Below, piece after piece: positions 6,295 to 6,447 of a stretch of DNA of 6,447 nucleotides. The notes under the pieces are model-generated. The model was not told the DNA's origin and searched no databases. It saw only the letters and a list, made by a program, of their open reading frames with translations. Source of the stretch: CALXZG01 sp034184445 (GTDB lineage: Bacteria > Pseudomonadota > Alphaproteobacteria > CAAHEQ01 > UBA3637). The stretch spans positions 1-6,447 of the forward strand of contig JAXFZX010000031.1 in the NCBI GenBank assembly GCA_034184445.1, written 5' to 3'. How positions within the stretch are numbered: the stretch's first letter is position 1; the number at the start of each line of letters is the position of its first letter. Position numbers and translations under genes: made by a program.

Positions 6295-6447
6295 ATGAAA
6301 AAAATCATTGCGGTATCTTTTTTATTATTCTCTTTTCCGGCATGGGCGGATCTGCAAACGGACATGATCAACGACCGGCTAGATCGGTTGGATCGGGAAA
6401 TGACCCTCATGCAAAAAAGGGTTTATAGTCAACCCTCCCCCACGACA
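6295..6447 (+). CDS. cpoB: Cell division coordinator CpoB (YbgF), N-terminal part (truncated by window edge)
   Basis: The first 51 codons of a gene running off the right edge. AAAGGA (6281-6286) stands 8 nt before ATG 6295, a good ribosome binding site. MKKIIAVSFLLFSFPAWA is a classical signal peptide with cleavage expected after AWA at residue 18. The mature start, with RLDRLDREMTLMQKRVY, has the spaced Leu/Arg/Met pattern of the short N-terminal trimeric coiled coil of YbgF/CpoB. The location straight after pal supports this. CpoB is a periplasmic protein that links Tol-Pal outer-membrane constriction with peptidoglycan synthesis by PBP1B in E. coli. The C-terminal TPR repeats expected for the family would lie outside the window. 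A competing frame opening at 6237 lacks these features and starts inside the terminator. Confidence 0.82.
   Translation, partial: MKKIIAVSFLLFSFPAWADLQTDMINDRLDRLDREMTLMQKRVYSQPSPTT

Noticed and set aside
6237..6428. 63-codon plus-strand reading frame starting MKNFPVKW.
   Set aside because: It begins inside the terminator hairpin, has no ribosome binding site and runs out of frame with cpoB, which has a good site and signal peptide.
1..6447. A new defence, mobile or secretion system.
   Set aside because: Every gene but the small lipoprotein fits a housekeeping family, and no repeats, integrase, transposase, toxin-antitoxin pair or tRNA was found.

Overview
The window looks like ordinary chromosomal DNA from a moderately AT-rich alphaproteobacterium. 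This placement is an inference from gene content and sequence style: a ComEC tail of alphaproteobacterial type, an alphaproteobacterial-type Pal followed by CpoB, and rarA directly followed by an RluC-type pseudouridine synthase. All genes use standard stop codons. No mobile element, CRISPR array, RNA gene or phage remnant was seen.

Layout. (1) Positions 2-490, plus strand: the C-terminal end of a ComEC/Rec2-like membrane protein whose beginning lies left of the window. (2) 511-768, plus: a small lipoprotein. (3) 765-5602, minus: a compact four-gene run transcribed right to left as rarA (AAA+ ATPase), rluC-like rRNA pseudouridine synthase, asmA-family envelope protein and acylphosphatase. The junctions are tight: about 42 nt, 12 nt, and a 1-nt TAATG overlap. 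The last gene ends convergently on the lipoprotein gene, the two stop codons sharing the tetranucleotide CTAG. (4) 5603-5726: a short divergent promoter region between rarA and pal. (5) 5727-6221, plus: pal, encoding the peptidoglycan-associated lipoprotein. (6) 6240-6277: a strong terminator-like hairpin. (7) 6295-6447, plus: the start of cpoB (ybgF), cut by the right edge.

Functionally, pal and cpoB belong to the Tol-Pal system that constricts the outer membrane at division and coordinates it with peptidoglycan synthesis. AsmA-family proteins work in envelope lipid homeostasis. RarA acts at stalled replication forks, and the RluC-type enzyme modifies 23S rRNA. These are housekeeping functions, and no new system is evident. 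The points most worth checking are a possible leaderless rarA transcript from a well-spaced promoter, a pal gene separated from tolB with a hairpin before cpoB, corrected starts for four genes, and two unusual Asn residues in the peptidoglycan-binding domain of Pal.
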